From Rutidosis leptorrhynchoides (taxonomy: Eukaryota; Streptophyta; Magnoliopsida; Asterales; Asteraceae), in assembly GCF_046630445.1 (NCBI RefSeq), contig NC_092333.1:354487001-354551000 (forward strand): a stretch of 64,000 bases of DNA, written 5' to 3'. Within the stretch, counting starts at the first letter, position 1; every line of letters starts with the position of its first letter. The notes under the pieces were generated by a model. The model did not search any database and was not told the DNA's origin. It saw only the letters and a program-made list of their open reading frames with translations. Below, one piece after another: positions 1 to 12,913 of this stretch. Position numbers and translations under genes: made by a program.

Positions 1-261
1 ATGTCAAAAGTTAAGACGTACCTTAATTTTTAAATTCAACCATAACTAGTCAAAAGTTATGATGAAACCTTTGTTTTCTCATTTCACTCTTTTGTGACAG
101 CTTCACTCGTACGCTTCACATAATCGAATCGTTTTATCTATATCAGTCAATAATGATAGAACTCCATTTATCAACTCATATTTGTCATGAAAACATTTCT
201 ATTGTTAGCCATGACCACCTCACTCAAATTTCGGGACGAAATTTCTTTAACGGGTAGGTAC
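1..261 (+). mobile_element. 3' internal end of a Ty3/gypsy-type non-autonomous element
   Basis: This stretch matches, by eye, the reverse complement of about 48226-48480 inside the 44571-55491 element. The shared run includes the phrase around TTTCGGGACGAAATTT and the final ACGGGTAGGTAC just before the LTR, which sits where a polypurine tract should be. It is therefore the tail of the internal region of a plus-strand sister copy whose 5' part lies left of the window. No coding region is seen. Confidence 0.7.
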
Positions 262-955
262 TGTGACGACCCAGAAATTTCCGATCAAATTTAAACTTAA
301 TCTTTATATGGTTTCGACACGATAAGCAAAGACTGTAATATTGAGTCTCGAAAATTTTTGGAACTATGTTCATATATTCAATTACCGTTTGACTTCGACC
401 ATTCCTGACGATTCACGAACAATTGTTTGGAAATAAATATGTATACATATATGAATATAAATGTAATGTATATTAGGTAGATGTATTATCTAAACAATAA
501 CATGTAATATTAAAATATAAAAATTTTATTATAAATATAGTTGCTATAATAATGTTATTATTACTTTCAATATTGATATAAATACTAGCGTTATTAATAT
601 TATTTTAAATATAAATAATCTATGGATACGAATGTGATATATGTATATCGTCATAGTGTTATTATCACTAATATTATTATTAACATTAATAATATTAGTA
701 TTATTATAAGTATAATTAGTATTATTATTATTATTATTAATATTATAAATTTTATAGTTATTATTATCATTATCATCAATAATATTACTATTAGTACTAA
801 TATAGTATTATAAATTTTATTATTTATAACATTGAGAGTATTATTAATATAGTTATATTTATAAGATTTATATAGTAATATAGTTATAATTAATAAGATC
901 AACTATAATTTGTAAATATAGATATATGAATACAGAAATATATACAAAATAAGTA

Positions 956-1060
<105 letters not shown>

Positions 1061-2020
1061 TACGCGAATTATATAACATCACCATCAGAGTTTTATATTT
1101 CTGTTTGCCTGTGACCTTGTGTCGAATACCACCCATTACAAACAGCCAAATTGATCACCTCATTACCTGGACTTTAATTGTTCAATTTAATCATTCTTAG
1201 TATCATTTATATCGACAGGCACCCATTACCTATCTGTTATATCATATATTTTATTTTTTTTACAAGTCGATGCCCTGTTCGAACAGACACAAAATCAATT
1301 GCTTACTTTCAGATTGAATTTCAAAAATCTGTTATTGTGGTGTTGTTAGGAACCCTCCACTCAAACTACCTGCAAATTCTGAGCCTCCAATTTCACTTAA
1401 CGATTCTTAATTCTCGAGTCAAAGTTTTATGTTTCAAAAGTCAACCGAGTGTTTTAGGATTAAATTGGAGTTATAGGTGTCGTTTCAATTGAAATTAATG
1501 ATTCAAAAAGCTTCCATAAATCATTTACAACATATTTGGTGTTATAAATTTTTTCTAATACGTTCAAAAAATTCGTTTTTGGATATTGGAGTCATACGTT
1601 TTTTTTTTTGTTCATCAGCGAACAGCTGATGCTGTACTTTCCTTTATTTTTTTGGTTGTTGTTTGATATCTGTTATATTATAACCACAAATATATATTTC
1701 AATTCCAATGGTAAATCAAACGATAAATATTGTTATGGACTGTGTTGATTTTGGTCTGATCGTTTAAATTCACCAAGAAGAAGAAACAGTTTATTTAAAC
1801 GGTTTTTAATTATTTTTTTCCTGAGTTAATTGAATCTGTTAATTAAATGTAAATGATTATCAGTTGTTTGTTACGTTTAAAAAATCTTAAAATAAATCAA
1901 GAAGTTGCTGGTAACTAGAATTGATCCCTAGATCGATTTAAATGGTAATAAGTAAGAAGATAAAACTGGAAATAAAAGGAATACTGGTTAAAAAGAATTG
2001 GAAGGGATTTAATTCAGATT

Positions 2021-2093
2021 AGCAGACTTAGAGGGATGGTTAAGTGTGATGATGAGGAACGAGAGGTCTCAGGTTCGATGCCTGCTTGGTGCA
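2021..2093 (+). other. tRNA-like (Pol III box A/box B) segment, possible SINE head
   Basis: GATGGTTAAGTG at about 2035-2046 resembles a box A, and GGTTCGATGCC at 2072-2082 is a near-consensus box B. The spacing suits a tRNA-derived promoter. No complete cloverleaf or poly(A)/TSD pair is evident, so this is a possible SINE head or tRNA relic captured in the LTR, not a tRNA gene. Confidence 0.35.
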
Positions 2094-2119
2094 TATTTTT
2101 AAATGGGCTTATAAGGTAG

Positions 2120-2730
2120 TTTTTACATATTAAAATCATTATTATTATTATTGTTACTATTATTATTATTATTAAAATTTTAGTTATTATTATTATTATT
2201 AGTATTATTGTTATTATTAGTGTTATAATCATTAAGTATTATTATTTATCATAAATTATTAGTATTATGATTATAGTAGGTAAGTTATTATTAATGATAT
2301 TATTACTAATGCTATTATTATTACTAAGAATTAATATTTAGTATTACTATCATTAAGATTATTAGTATTAATAATTAAAGTAAGTATTATTATTAATATT
2401 AATACAAGTGTTATTATTAACATTATCATTATGTGTATCATTATTAATGAATTACTACTAAAATTATTATCATTAGTAATAAATTGGTTAATTTTATAGT
2501 TACTACTAATATCAGTATTATTATTATCATTAATACTAAAAGTATCATTAATTTTTAAATCTATCCTTTTATTAAAAACTAGTATTATTATTATTATTAA
2601 GAATATTATTAGTAGTATCACTATTACTAACATTATAAATATTATCAAAACTATCTTTTTATATAAAAACTTTCATTTTTGTATTATTATTAAACCTAAT
2701 AGTATTATTATCATTATTTTAACATTTTCA
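2120..2730. repeat. ATT/AAT-rich low-complexity tract
   Basis: Degenerate ATT and TTA triplets fill about 600 bp of the LTR. The long Ile-rich open frames here are by-products of composition. Similar tracts occur near 45900-46700 and 53090-53960 in the related element. Confidence 0.85.
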
Positions 2731-3836
2731 TTAAATTAACTAACAGATGATATTCATATAACAATATATTTGATACACATAACTTAACAAAAATTTAATA
2801 TATTTTTATATACAAAATGAATATAAGAAACATATGTATTTCATCAATATAAAAAGGATATAATTAATAAATTTATATTTGTTCGATTACAACCATGTAT
2901 ATTAATAAATATACAAATGATATAGGTTCATGAATTCGAGGTCAACCCTGCATTGTTCAATATAGTCATATGTATTTTTACTACAAAATACATTAGGTGA
3001 GTTTCATTTGCTCCCTTTTTAAATGCTTTTGCAATATATATTATTGGGACTGAGAATACATGCGCTGCTTTTATAAATGTTTTACAAAATAAGCACAAGT
3101 TCATGAAACTACATTCTACGATTGTTTTGTTATACCAGATATCTGTACTTATTATTATTATGCTTGGTAACCTAAGAATTAGTAAAAAACACTAATTGAC
3201 ACAAATCCTAAAGGTAGATCTACGGGCACCAACCACCCCCATTTTCGAATAGTGGAAATGCTTTAGTACTTCGAAAGGTTCTTGTCATACATTTAAATAG
3301 TGGAATGTATGATGCCAGATATCTTAAACGCTCTATGTTAAGGTCGGTTACCAGGCGATTCATCGTATGAATGATTTTTGCATTTATAATGATCCTGCAT
3401 ATTTAATTAAATGAAATCTTGTGGCTTATTAAACATTATGATTATTATATAGAAATTAAACCTATGAACTCACCAATCTTTTGATTGACACTTTAAAGCA
3501 TGTTTATTATCAGGTATGAAAGAAACCTTCAGCTGTGCATTTACTCATTTTAGAGATAATACTTGGAGTCATTCATGACATATTTCAAAAGACGTTGCAT
3601 TCGAGTCGTTGAGTTCATCAGGATTATTATTAAGTCAACTATAGTTGGATATATTATGAGATGGTATGCATGTCGTCAACTTTCGATGTAATGAAAGATT
3701 GTCTTTTCAAAAACATATGCAATGTTTGCTAAAATGTATCATATAGAGGTCAATTACCTCGCGATGTAATCAACTGTTATGAATCGTTTATAATCGATAT
3801 GGACTTCGTCCAGGTAGATTAGGACGGGTTATCACA

Positions 3837-4388
3837 TATTGCTCCTACAAAGGATAGTAATTGCATCCGACACGTTGTGGACCATGAACATCTGCATGTC
3901 ATTAGACATTGCCTTAACAGTTGCTTGTTCGACGCTTTCCTTTACAACTGGACGGCAGTTTACCGAAAGGTAATATACGGAGCAAGTATACTGGACGTGT
4001 TGCTTTCCTAATACAAGGTTAGCAAGTGGTTGACACAAAACCACAAGTTTTGAGCTAAAATTTTAAAATCTGAAACCCAAAAAACTCACAAAAATATTTT
4101 GCAAACACCGATGAAAGGTTATTTCGGAAAACTTATCTAGGGTAAAAGCTAGAATGAATTTTCAAAAGATCAAATATTTTCATAAAGATCCAATTTCCTT
4201 AAAGGATCCAAATTTTTAATAGTCATGTGGGACTGTAAACCACATCGTTACTATCATTGTTTATACCGCCTTATCAAAATCACTGATGTATAAAGTGTGA
4301 GAATAAAAAAAGTGATTCGAGTGAAGTGTGATTTAATTTCAAGTTCTGTATTGCTTGAGGACAAGCAACGCTCAAGTGTGGGGATATT
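3837..4388 (+). mobile_element. 3' internal remnant of an Athila-like Ty3/gypsy element
   Basis: The part from about 4150 to 4388 resembles the region just before the 3' LTR of the 37322-56100 element: shared phrases are CCAATTTCCTTAAAGGATCC and AAGTGTGGGG right before the LTR. A 70-codon minus-strand frame (3832-4044) has no recognisable domain. The gypsy element at 1-3836 ends here and was probably inserted into this older copy. Confidence 0.6.
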
Positions 4389-4852
4389 TGATAGTGCTCC
4401 AAATGAACATATATTTATGTACAATAACCTTCCAATATGTAAAGCTTTTAGTTGCAATTGTTCTATTTTTATGTAATATTCGTTTAAATAAATAAGTGCG
4501 AAGACAAAAGAAGAAAACGAAGATTTGAAGACGCAAATGACCAAAAACCTCAAATGTACAAGATACAATCCAAGTGGTTCCATTTAATGATGAGAAACGT
4601 CTAAAAATTACAAGAGTACAAGCCGCGAAACACAAAGTACAAGATATCTACGTGTACGAAAAGACGTTCGAAAATCCGAAACCGGGACATAAATTGAGCA
4701 TCAACGCGGGAGTCATCGAACCTAAAATTACAAGTCTACTATGCACAAGAATATAATATAATATAATATATATATAATTATATAAAATTATATATATTAT
4801 ATTATATATTATTATAATACGTCGACAAACTGGAAAACAAAGTGATTGAGCT

Positions 4853-4917
4853 GGATCCAGCTGGCCATGCGATCACATGGCCTGGCTTCCTTAATCCCAT
4901 GCGATCGCATGGCAGGG
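4853..4917. repeat. Paired palindromes in the Athila-like LTR
   Basis: GGCCATGCGATCACATGGCC and CCATGCGATCGCATGG are near-perfect inverted repeats about 20 bp apart. They occupy the LTR zone where the other Athila-like LTR carries ACGCGGATCGCGT-type palindromes. Confidence 0.6.
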
Positions 4918-6000
4918 AAAGTGTGGCCAAGTCTATAAATTCACCAATTTTCGGACGAGTTTTACACATCTTTTTCCTTTCTTTCCTCTGATCAAATTAT
5001 ATATATTTATATTTATAATTTTAAGTTTAATTTAAGATTAATAATAATTGGGTTATTGTAAGAAATTTTTTAAGGTTTTGTAAGTCAAAATTCTGTCCGG
5101 GTAACGCTACGCGATAAATAATCACTGTACGCTATGTTCTTCCCTTTTTAAATTAATGTCTCGTAACTAAGTTATTATTATGCTTATTTAAATCGAAGTA
5201 ATCGTGATGTTAGACTAAATATTAAAGACGGGGTTATTGGATTTTGTACCATAATTTGGGTTTGGACAAAAGACCGACACTTGTGAACATTGGACTATGG
5301 ACTATTAATAGATGGGGGTATTGTGTAATTGAATGACAACTCATTGGAATATGTCGAACCTATCTTCAAATTAGTTAATCTAATAATTATTAAATGATTA
5401 TGCATGTCCTATTTAGTGACGTTTATACGACATCTTTTACAAATCATTTAATTTAATCAATTGGATTGGGTAACTTATTATTCATGATGGCCAAGTGAAT
5501 AAATTAATGTATCATGGACTAATTATAATAGGGGAGGATTTCATACAAGGGTAATTGGTGTAATTGTTAACAAAGTATTAAAACCTTGGATTATATGCAG
5601 TCGATAACCTGGTGTAATCATTAAACAAAGTATTAAAACCTTGTTACAGTTCGAATCCCTAATTAGTTGGAATATTTGACTTCGGGAATAAGGTTAATTT
5701 GACGAGCATTTTATAATTATGACCGATGAACTATCATGGACAAAAACCAGATAGGTTTCAAATAATCCAGGACAAAGGACAATTAACCCAAGAGTAATAA
5801 ATTAAAATCAAAACGTCAAACATCATGGTTACTGAAGTTTAAATAAGCATAATTGTTTTATTTTATATCTCATCATACTTTTATTTACTGTCATTGTCAT
5901 TTTAAATATTGTTATTTATTTTACGCATTTTAATTATCGTCATTTATCTTTACGCTTAAAATATAAAATCGACAAACCGGTCATTAAACGGTAAAACCCT

Positions 6001-6146
<146 letters not shown>

Positions 6147-6368
6147 GTTAAAAATATAGCGTTAAACTCAGCTAGCTCCCTGTGGAACGAACCGGACTTA
6201 CTAAAAACTACACTACTCTACGATTAGGTACACTGCCTATAAGTGTTGTAGCAAGGTTTAGGTATATCCCATTCTATAAATAAATAAATAACTTGTGTAA
6301 AATTGTAGCATATTTAATAGTATTTTGCAATAAAAATATAACTATTTCGTATACTCCGCTGTAACATA

Positions 6369-7764
6369 ACTATCTTAGCTTTTATTTTTCAGAGGATATT
6401 CCGGCGAGTCACTGCGATCTCGGGTAGATTTCTTCGGCCTTTTCAGGTTTTTATCCGAAATGCTTGCCTTATTAATTAAACATGTATTGTTATCAATTAT
6501 GTTTAATGATGCGTTTCGATATTGCCATGTTAGCTTAATTAATCTTTATGTTGCCATAATAGAAGTTTGGGTTAGCGTAGTTATGTTAAATTAGTAAGAT
6601 TACTATTGTTATACTGAATCTGTGACTCTGATAGATTTGTATGCTAGCCTTTTAAGGATTGATCAACCTAGGTTGTGATAAGGACTTATTCATTTATCTA
6701 CTTCATAGGATTAAGTCCCCTGGTTATATTCTACCTAAAGATTCTATGAACTCGGTATGGTTGGAGTTCTCGAGAGGCATTTAATGCGCTTTAAGGACAC
6801 GGAACATAGGAATTGAGACATGAATGACCTAGTATACCAATTGATTGTTCCAAGGAGACCTATTAGGAGCCACTAAAATCTAGTTAGTGCCTTAACTGTG
6901 TGACCCAATCATGTTGCATGTTCTTGTTTGATTGTTGCCCTAGGACCAAGTCATATCAACTGTTTCAGGTATCTACTAGGTTTCTATCTATTTTACGTTC
7001 GGTATATCAACTGTAATGATGTATAATGTCTAGATTAGTATGATCTCATTAGTATGATGAAATAGTTGTTAGTTCACATAAATGTTTTGTCAACTTGACC
7101 TGACGGACTCCTTCCGTTTGTTATCAATGTTCACTCAACACGGCACGTTATTATTCAGTTCCCTAAACTGCTAAATAAGGGTTAGGATTAGAACTCAACT
7201 CACTAATAAACCTAATGCTTTCTATGGATAACCTCCGAGGTATAGATACCCTTCAATTATTCAACCAAGTGACATACTTTTCACTGCTCAATGAGAACTC
7301 TGAGAGTCTAAAGATATGTAGGTCTGTGTAATTGGCTCATCCAATCAGAACTACATTATTCAAATCATAGCTTTAACATGAACATAATTACCTTTCCCTA
7401 GCCCATGCTGATATCTTGGTCAACATTTCCCTGATCTGCATACTCCGGATATCCCTCCATTACCTTTACCTTTTCGTAATTAGGAACCAACTACTATCTT
7501 TCATCTAGGTAATTTAACCAAAGACAATTATCCACTTGATCTTCAATTCGTTAAACCATTCAAAAATACAACCCTAGGTTAACTTACACCTTCTACTCTA
7601 GAAGTTAAAAGTGAATTTAGGCCACATAAAATATAAATAGAAGAAAGAGGAAACCCTGTTGATAAGTTCAGACTGTTACTTTGCGACCTAACGACACCGC
7701 ACAAATAAAACCGTCCAGTTTAGACATATCAAGTACCAACGGTCATTGTACAAGTACCGTTCCC

Positions 7765-7803
<39 letters not shown>

Positions 7804-8420
7804 TATGTATGTGTGTTATGGTTAACCATGGTTGCATGATTGTAGTATTAGCATATTATATCATGACTATATGCTTTTAGTAATGCTAGCTTATTGTGAT
7901 TTGAAGTTATCTACTTATGCATTGTGATTGCATGATTATTGAATTGCTAGCACGGTATGCGGTAGTTGTGTAAGTGTTTGCAAGTAAATGAATTATATAT
8001 GTATATGTATAATTGTTGCATTCACTAAGCATTTTGCTTACCCTCTCGTTATTTACTCTTTTTAATTTTGGTGCGGATAAGGGCAAGGGTAGCTTGTGGA
8101 TTAGAGATCTCCCTTGTGTAGACATTTGGAAGATACTTTTGGATTTCAACCTAAGTTTGGGTAGTTTAATCCCAAACATCATGCTCGTATTTTGTTTGGA
8201 ACTTAAACTCTTTGGGTTAAAATTATCTTTTCGTTATGTTATACGGGTCTTGGAAACCCATGGATCGTTTTGTCCATTTTGATACTTGAACTTATGTATT
8301 TAACATATTAAAGTTGTTTAAACTTGTTGATGTATTGGAAGTGTTTCGAAAACATAATTGTGGTGTTGTTGTTATATAAAAAAAATTATATGTCGGTTTA
8401 ATAACGGGTTGGGTCATTAC
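6369..8420. other. Gene-free stretch, possible gypsy LTR remnant
   Basis: No coding region is supported. The right part has traits of a gypsy-type LTR: an AATATAAATAGAAG TATA-like box near 7626, a (GT)n run, and an end GGGTTGGGTCATTACA near 8420. No second copy or target-site duplication was found, so the assignment is tentative. Confidence 0.3.
7766..7801. repeat. (GT)n microsatellite
   Basis: An uninterrupted GT dinucleotide run of about 36 bp, followed by degenerate TATG and TGTG. Confidence 0.95.
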
Positions 8421-9564
8421 ATCTTTTCATCTTTTCCATTAACAAAACATCTCAACAGGTGGATCTCCTTCCGCATAGATTACTTATTCAATCTCCTTCT
8501 GGTTCGTCATTTTACTTCGATAAATTTCCTGATAGTAACAAACAATTACGGTAAAAAATTGCCGAATATAATAAGGAAGAAAAGGTAGTCGTAAATATGG
8601 AAGTTCTTGTAAGTTTGTTAATGGTGGTAGTTTTGGTGATAAAATTGCCGAATAAAATAAGGCAAATTCTAGGTGGTGATAGACCTGAAAAGGTTTGATT
8701 CTGATTAGTTTATGATATTTGTTATTTTTGGTGAAGATTCGTTATCGTCTAACCTTCAACAATTGTTATTTTATGATTTTTGTTACATTATAAGTTTGAA
8801 TTATATAGGGTTTGATGAGTTTGATTTGGGGGTTTGTGAAGATGAAGATTGAAACATGATGAAGTCTATAAAAGAAAAAAAGAATAACTTGACAAAAATA
8901 CCATCACATACTTGGCACATGACTACACTTGACATCTAATACTTGTTGGATGGAAGGATGAAAGATGTATAAAGTAAATACAAATAAGGACGAAGAATGC
9001 AAACAAATCATTAAAAAACGAGGAGTGTTATTTATATTAAACCACAGGGACAAGGAATGTAAAAATGTCTTTGAAAATTAATCCTGAAATGTTACAAACA
9101 ACTCCCCCAACTTATAAAAATCTAATTTTTGAAACAAAAATATAACAAGGAAAAACAAAAGTAATATCTAATAATTCATTTTTGAAATCATGGATATTCA
9201 AACATGATGCAACATATACAATGACATTCGATGATATACGTTTTTAAAACATAATTAAAGAAACTCAAAATTTAAATTCAAATAGAGGGGTAGTTTCTAT
9301 GAATTGTGAAAGGATGAGGAATTGAGCAAGAGACTATACTACGTAGATGAAGTCACCCGTAATGATAATGCTTGATCACATAATACCGGACAAGGAGGTT
9401 TGGCCTTTTGCGATTGTTGTGCAGTTATGCGCATCATTAACTACGTTGATATTAGCCATATATCACTATCGGATTCCAAGGATACGTACGTATGGGTACC
9501 TTTGGATTCAGATATTTTTTTAGGTTAGTTCTACAATGAGTATATCAATAATGTGTTACTTCCG
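8421..9564. other. No gene seen
   Basis: AT-rich sequence without a convincing coding frame, repeat or RNA gene. A short phrase around AAATTGCCGAATA occurs twice (about 8555 and 8643), suggesting an old local duplication. Confidence 0.5.
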
Positions 9565-10075
9565 TCTAGTGGATCTAGCACTATTTGGAGCAAATTGGTT
9601 CAAAGTAAAGTCAACATTTTTATTTGGCACTCGGTCAGGGGTAGACTCTCGACGAGGCTAAATTTTTAGTACGTGGTATAGAGATATAAGAGATTAGTTG
9701 TGTTAGTTGTACATACCGAGTTGAATCTATCGAACACGTTAATTTTGGGTGCCCGGTAGTGAGAGACTTGTGGAGAAGGATTACTATTTGGATCGTTGCC
9801 TTCCTTTGATGTTTAGTCAGAATGGATAATGTGGTTTGAAGATTGAAAAACTCCCGCGGTTATAGATAATCGTCTATATGTTATAGTGGCGATGACTCTT
9901 TGGTATATTTGGAGGTATCATAATGGTGTTTTATTCGTTAATTTTGAGCTTAAGAAGAGTTGTCTTTTCAATTCTATTCATATTATTTCGTTAACATGGT
10001 ATTGTAATAGGGGTAAATTAGTTGTAGTTCAAATGATTTGCTTTTAAAGCCGTTTTAATGCGTTCTTTTGGCCTT
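9565..10075 (+). pseudogene. Decayed LINE tail with reverse-transcriptase zinc-binding (zf-RVT) region
   Basis: Conceptual translation gives IWSKLVQSKVNIFIWHSVRG followed by RLSTRLNF, then a CVSC ... ESIEHVNFGC pattern and LWRR. This is the W..H / L.T / C..C....E...H arrangement of the zf-RVT domain found after the reverse transcriptase in plant L1-type LINEs and in relics of them. Downstream codons still resemble the family tail but stop codons interrupt the frame (for example after RGIEI and after IWIVAFL). The reverse transcriptase and endonuclease are absent, as expected for a 5'-truncated LINE. No poly(A) tail is clear. Confidence 0.6.
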
Positions 10076-10176
10076 CTCTAGTATCTTGTTAGAGTTAGAC
10101 TTGCACCAAACACAATTTTTAAGTGAGTGTAGTATATATCGAATTTGTTTTATGCGAAGAAAAAAATAAATATATA

Positions 10177-10337
10177 CTCCCTTTGTATCAAATCTATAGT
10201 CCACTATTCTATTTTTCGGATGTCTCAAATTAATTATTGACTTCGGTAAATGGATAAGAATAATATGATAAAAGTCTTTTGTGCCCCTACTTTATTCATA
10301 TAGGACAAAAAGATAGGTAAGAAGTAAGGGGTAAGAC
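10177..10337. mobile_element. Left part of a Stowaway-like MITE
   Basis: After a TA dinucleotide (10175-10176) the element begins CTCCCTTTGTATCAAATCTA, which pairs with the right end at 19201-19228 (reverse complement CTCTCTCCGTCCTAAATCTA). The TA target and CTCCCT-type terminal repeat fit Tc1/mariner Stowaway MITEs. Its body continues at 10759-10784 and 19165-19228 and is split by two later insertions; without them it is about 250 bp. Confidence 0.7.
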
Positions 10338-10750
10338 CAAGGTTGTAAAATTCGCTATTCGGGGATTTATCAGTCGGGACTTTGAAATGATTAATCGATA
10401 ATTCGGGGATTAATCAGAGATTAATCGGATTGTACTGTATATATTTAAATATTAAATTTTAAAAATTATATGCGTAACTATAGAAAAAACTATAAACATA
10501 AAGAAAATTTTTAACATAAATATCTAAAATTGTTCATTTTACTTCAAAACTATAAAAATCTAGTTTAAATTCATGTTAAAATGTTAACTATTTTTTACTT
10601 TAACTGACTTTGATTACCAAATTCGATTTTGATCCATCAATTGACGTTGACCGTTTAATTAAACGGATTTTTGAAAATCGGAATGGACTACTCCTAAAAA
10701 TGATTAATCGGGGATTAATCGGCGAGTAATCGGGTTTTTTTACAACACTG
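10338..10750. mobile_element. hAT-like MITE, 413 bp
   Basis: Terminal inverted repeats are CAAGGTTGTAAAA on the left and TTTTACAACACTG on the right. They are flanked by a perfect 8-bp duplication GGTAAGAC (10330-10337 and 10751-10758), the hAT signature. The body has subterminal repeats built on GGGGATTAATCGG in both orientations and no coding capacity, so it depends on a transposase from elsewhere. Confidence 0.85.
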
Positions 10751-10784
10751 GGTAAGACTGAAAGTAAACCAAAAAGGTACATGT

Positions 10785-11624
10785 TGTTGGAGTATGATAC
10801 AAATTCAAAGCGAGCGGAAGCATTTTTAAAACTTTACAAAATCATACTCTTCCACGGATCATTGTACAAAACTTTAGCAAACAAAATAAATTAACGAAAC
10901 CGAACAAGAGAAGATTAGAATACAACCTTTGTAGCCTTTTGAAGATCGATTTTAAAACTCAAAGAAGAGTTCCTCTAAACGGTAGACACCCAAAGTTCCA
11001 ACCTTGTTTCGATCTATACCTTCTACTTAACGGATCTTTTCTTCTTCCTTATTTCCACCAAAAATGGAACCCAATTATAGATTTCAAGTATTTTGGTTAC
11101 TTGAAAATGAGAATGAAAAAAATAGCATTTTTGTATGTGTGTTTTGTATCTTTTCCATTACTTTTCCAATACCAAGACTTGGTATTATATATTACATAAT
11201 TGATATAATTAATACATCTAGTACAAATGTAATAAATAAAGATTTGGAAAGATTTGCAAAATCAAATCTTTATATAAAATAAGATTTACAAAATCAAATC
11301 ATATTTTATAAATCAAATCAAATCTTATATCTTATATAAAATAAGATTTGCAAAATCTAATCAAATCTCTACATATTTAGATTTGTAAGTATATGTATAC
11401 ACATAAAAAAAAACTTACTTAATTTATTAAACCATTAACTAATGATTAATAAATTAATTTCCGATTAGAAGGTATATCAAACAATTTTATGATTGGTCGT
11501 TGTGTGTGACCGAATAGGATAAATGGACTTTTATTATTTAATGTCATGGGCATATCTTCGGAATATATGTACCACGGTCAAACCACGGTCGAACTGTAGC
11601 CAACCCGAGAACATATTTCCAACA
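10785..11624 (-). repeat. 3' LTR of the 8.4-kb copia element
   Basis: 840 bp, equal in length to its partner at 18320-19159, with TG...CA-type ends. Its plus-strand right edge abuts the polypurine tract complement GACTCCCACTTGCAC. Confidence 0.95.
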
Positions 11625-12646
11625 GACTCCCACTTGCACTGACATTAATAATATTGGTCTGTCTTAAAAGACACACCATGTGTAACAACTAGTCTGCTAC
11701 GTTACACTCCTATATTTTGATTTATATCAATCATCCTTTTGTTCAAGATATCTATATGAACGTGTGACATGGTTAAGTGTCAATCATCATCGTTCAAGAT
11801 TATGTTTCCCGATGGAGATTTGTGGTGATCAAATAGACTGCAATTGTATTAATTCAGTCGTAGCATGGCCATGCATTTAATTCAGTACAAATTAACGAGG
11901 GGCCTAGAGATATCGCTTAAACTCGCTTAAAGAAGAAGGAAAAAATTGCTTCAACTGTGTAGACATCCACCACATTCCATGATATAACTAATCTGCTCCC
12001 TTATGACCAGCATTTACGCACAGCATTAGAAACAGGTCAAAGTATAACATAGTTTGTGTCAGAATTTCCCATACATATCCACTCTAGGATAAATGATGTT
12101 GCCATCTTAGAGCTTACCTTTTGACTTAAAAACCATGAAGTAATGTCTAAGTGTGGTCATTCCAGAACCTTGAATCAACTATCAAGTTCCTCATGAATGT
12201 AGTTTCATATAAGCCTATATTACTACACTTTATAGTAGCCTTAATTCAATTCTCTCTTTCTTAGAGAATGACCGACTGTGGAAGTTTATGAAATAATATT
12301 CATTGGAAGTTAAAACATGCAAAATGAAACATGGCAATATACAATGAAATGATCGCATCGTGCGTATAATATAATCTCAATATATTAATCATCAGATCAA
12401 TTGCAACATATATTATTACCCAATGTTTAAAGTTTCAAACTTAACATAAAAATACAATCAAACTTTATCATCAATGACATGAATGTCAATAGACATGCTA
12501 TGAGCATCATGCTTAGTCTGTGGCAAAGGCTTGGTGAAAGGATTAGCCAAGTTCTTAGTCGTGTCTACTCTACTTAATAATATGTCATTTTCTGCTACAA
12601 GTTGACAGATGTAATGGTACTTTCTGAGTATGTGTCGTGTGCGCTT

Positions 12647-12912
12647 TTATGACCTCGGTTCTTGAGCCAAGACAACCGCACTCACATTGTCGCAGAAAAT
12701 CTCAACAGGATCATGGATTGTAGGAACCACGCCCAGATCCCCGATGAATTTCTTTATCCACATGGCCTCTTTAGCAGCTTCATTTACCGCTATATACTCG
12801 GCTTCTCTCGTAGAATCATCAATAGTACTTTGCTTGCCACTTCTCCATGTGACGACTCCACCGTTCAACATAAATACAAATCCTGATTGTGAAGAGCAAT
12901 CATCTCTATCTG
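12647..12912 (-). pseudogene. Copia RNase H segment
   Basis: The frame contains GVVTWRSGKQ, STREAEYIAVNEAAKEAMWI and CDNVSAVVLAQ, the standard copia RNase H motifs (the S.EAEY and CDN blocks). It lies downstream of the reverse transcriptase, as expected in the Pol polyprotein. It is part of the broken 8.4-kb element. Confidence 0.85.
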
Positions 12913-12913
12913 A

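Noticed and set aside
2035-2082. True tRNA gene
   Set aside because: Only the promoter boxes are seen; acceptor and anticodon stems do not form.
3832-4044. 70-codon minus-strand frame
   Set aside because: No recognisable domain, and it starts at the border of two transposons.
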